Source of the DNA: Mariprofundaceae bacterium
Lineage (GTDB): Bacteria > Pseudomonadota > Zetaproteobacteria > Mariprofundales > Mariprofundaceae
NCBI GenBank assembly: GCA_030950865.1
Contig: JAUZQR010000103.1
Location: forward strand, 1 to 6,396
Reading direction: 5' to 3'
Length of the DNA stretch: 6,396 nucleotides
The notes under the pieces were generated by a model. That model saw only the letters and a list, made by a program, of their open reading frames with translations, ran no database searches and was not told the DNA's origin. Positions 5,896-6,396 of this stretch are shown here, piece by piece. How positions within the stretch are numbered: the stretch's first letter is position 1; the number at the start of each line of letters is the position of its first letter. Position numbers and translations under genes: made by a program.

Positions 5896-6396
5896 TTACT
5901 TTTTATGCGCAAATATCACACACGATAAAGGTGGAAGATGAATAGATATAGAATGCTCTTTACCCATTGTCCCAATCTGCTGACTGGACACGCCGCCTGC
6001 ATTATTCATATCTGACCCACCATACGCCGCTGCATCGGTATTCATAATTTCTTGATAATTACCAGCTTCAAAGACACCCAAACGATAATCATGACGCGGA
6101 ACAGGTGTTAAATTCAGCGCAACAATAACTGTGCCACCATTCTTGTCCCGACGAGCATAACTTAACAATGACTGTTCAGCATCATCACAATCCAACCATT
6201 CAAAACCATGACCATCAAAGTCTACTTCGTATAAAGCAGGCGTATTTTGATAAACATGATTAATATCACGCATCATGAGTTGCAAACCACGGTGAGGCAT
6301 AAAGTTCGATTGATCCCATGCCAGTGAAGTATCTTCATCCCACTCTGGCCACTGACCAAATTCCATACCCATCATTTGTAATTTTTTACCTGGATG
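5896..6396 (-). CDS. glgB: 1,4-alpha-glucan branching enzyme, C-terminal part; 5' end outside window
   Basis: The frame is open from the right edge to the TAA at 5896-5898, giving the last 166 residues of a GH13 branching enzyme. GlgB cuts an alpha-1,4-glucan chain and rejoins it by an alpha-1,6 bond during cytosolic glycogen synthesis. The fragment begins with HPGKKLQMMGMEFGQWPEW, the conserved block at the end of the catalytic barrel (usual form MGxEFGQ), then HRGLQLMMRDINHVY, FEWLDCDDAEQS, TPVPRHDYRLGV, the MNTDAAAYGGSDMNN stretch and a terminal LPPLSCVIF strand. These make up the alpha-amylase C-terminal beta domain of GlgB. Full GlgB is about 630-730 residues, so the N-terminal CBM48 and catalytic residues lie outside. 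The ATG at 6375 is internal, because homology continues upstream of it. The antiporter gene follows after 78 bases on the same strand. Confidence 0.95.
   Translation of the reverse strand, partial: HPGKKLQMMGMEFGQWPEWDEDTSLAWDQSNFMPHRGLQLMMRDINHVYQNTPALYEVDFDGHGFEWLDCDDAEQSLLSYARRDKNGGTVIVALNLTPVPRHDYRLGVFEAGNYQEIMNTDAAAYGGSDMNNAGGVSSQQIGTMGKEHSISIHLPPLSCVIFAHKK

Noticed and set aside
1..6396. Defence system, CRISPR array, insertion sequence, prophage or biosynthetic cluster
   Set aside because: All reading frames of useful length are assigned to housekeeping families, no gap exceeds about 125 bases, and no direct-repeat array or transposase-like sequence is visible.

Overview
The window is ordinary chromosomal housekeeping sequence from a bacterium. 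It is fairly AT-rich, densely packed, and has no mobile elements, tRNA/rRNA genes or repeat arrays. Protein types (Hsp33, typical 2-Cys peroxiredoxin, glyoxalase II, Kef-type antiporter, GlgB) point to a Proteobacterium, gamma-like or a related lineage. This is inferred from family resemblance only; genus and species cannot be named from the sequence.

Layout, left to right. (1) Bases 1-1936, plus strand: a tight three-gene cluster made of the 3' end of a D-amino-acid aminotransferase gene, a HAD-family phosphatase starting 5 bases after its stop, and hslO (Hsp33) starting inside the phosphatase gene. (2) Bases 1959-1990: a strong intrinsic terminator oriented to the minus strand. (3) Bases 2018-3712, minus strand: a 2-Cys peroxiredoxin preceded by a cation diffusion facilitator (CDF) transporter with an unusual TM5 metal site. 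(4) Bases 3713-3799: a divergent intergenic region with a short inverted repeat. (5) Bases 3800-4588, plus strand: glyoxalase II (gloB). (6) Bases 4609-5817, minus strand: a Kef-type (CPA2) cation/proton antiporter without the C-terminal nucleotide-binding domain, convergent with gloB. (7) Bases 5896-6396, minus strand: the C-terminal part of the glycogen branching enzyme glgB, running off the right edge.

A loose theme is stress and ion homeostasis: a redox-switched chaperone (Hsp33), peroxide removal (peroxiredoxin), methylglyoxal detoxification (GloB), metal transport (CDF) and cation/proton exchange (Kef-like). Only the dat-HAD-hslO cluster looks like a real operon. The rest are single genes or loosely spaced neighbours. 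All seven genes belong to recognisable families, and no gap between genes exceeds about 125 bases. I found no convincing evidence of a previously undescribed system; the findings are modest details.
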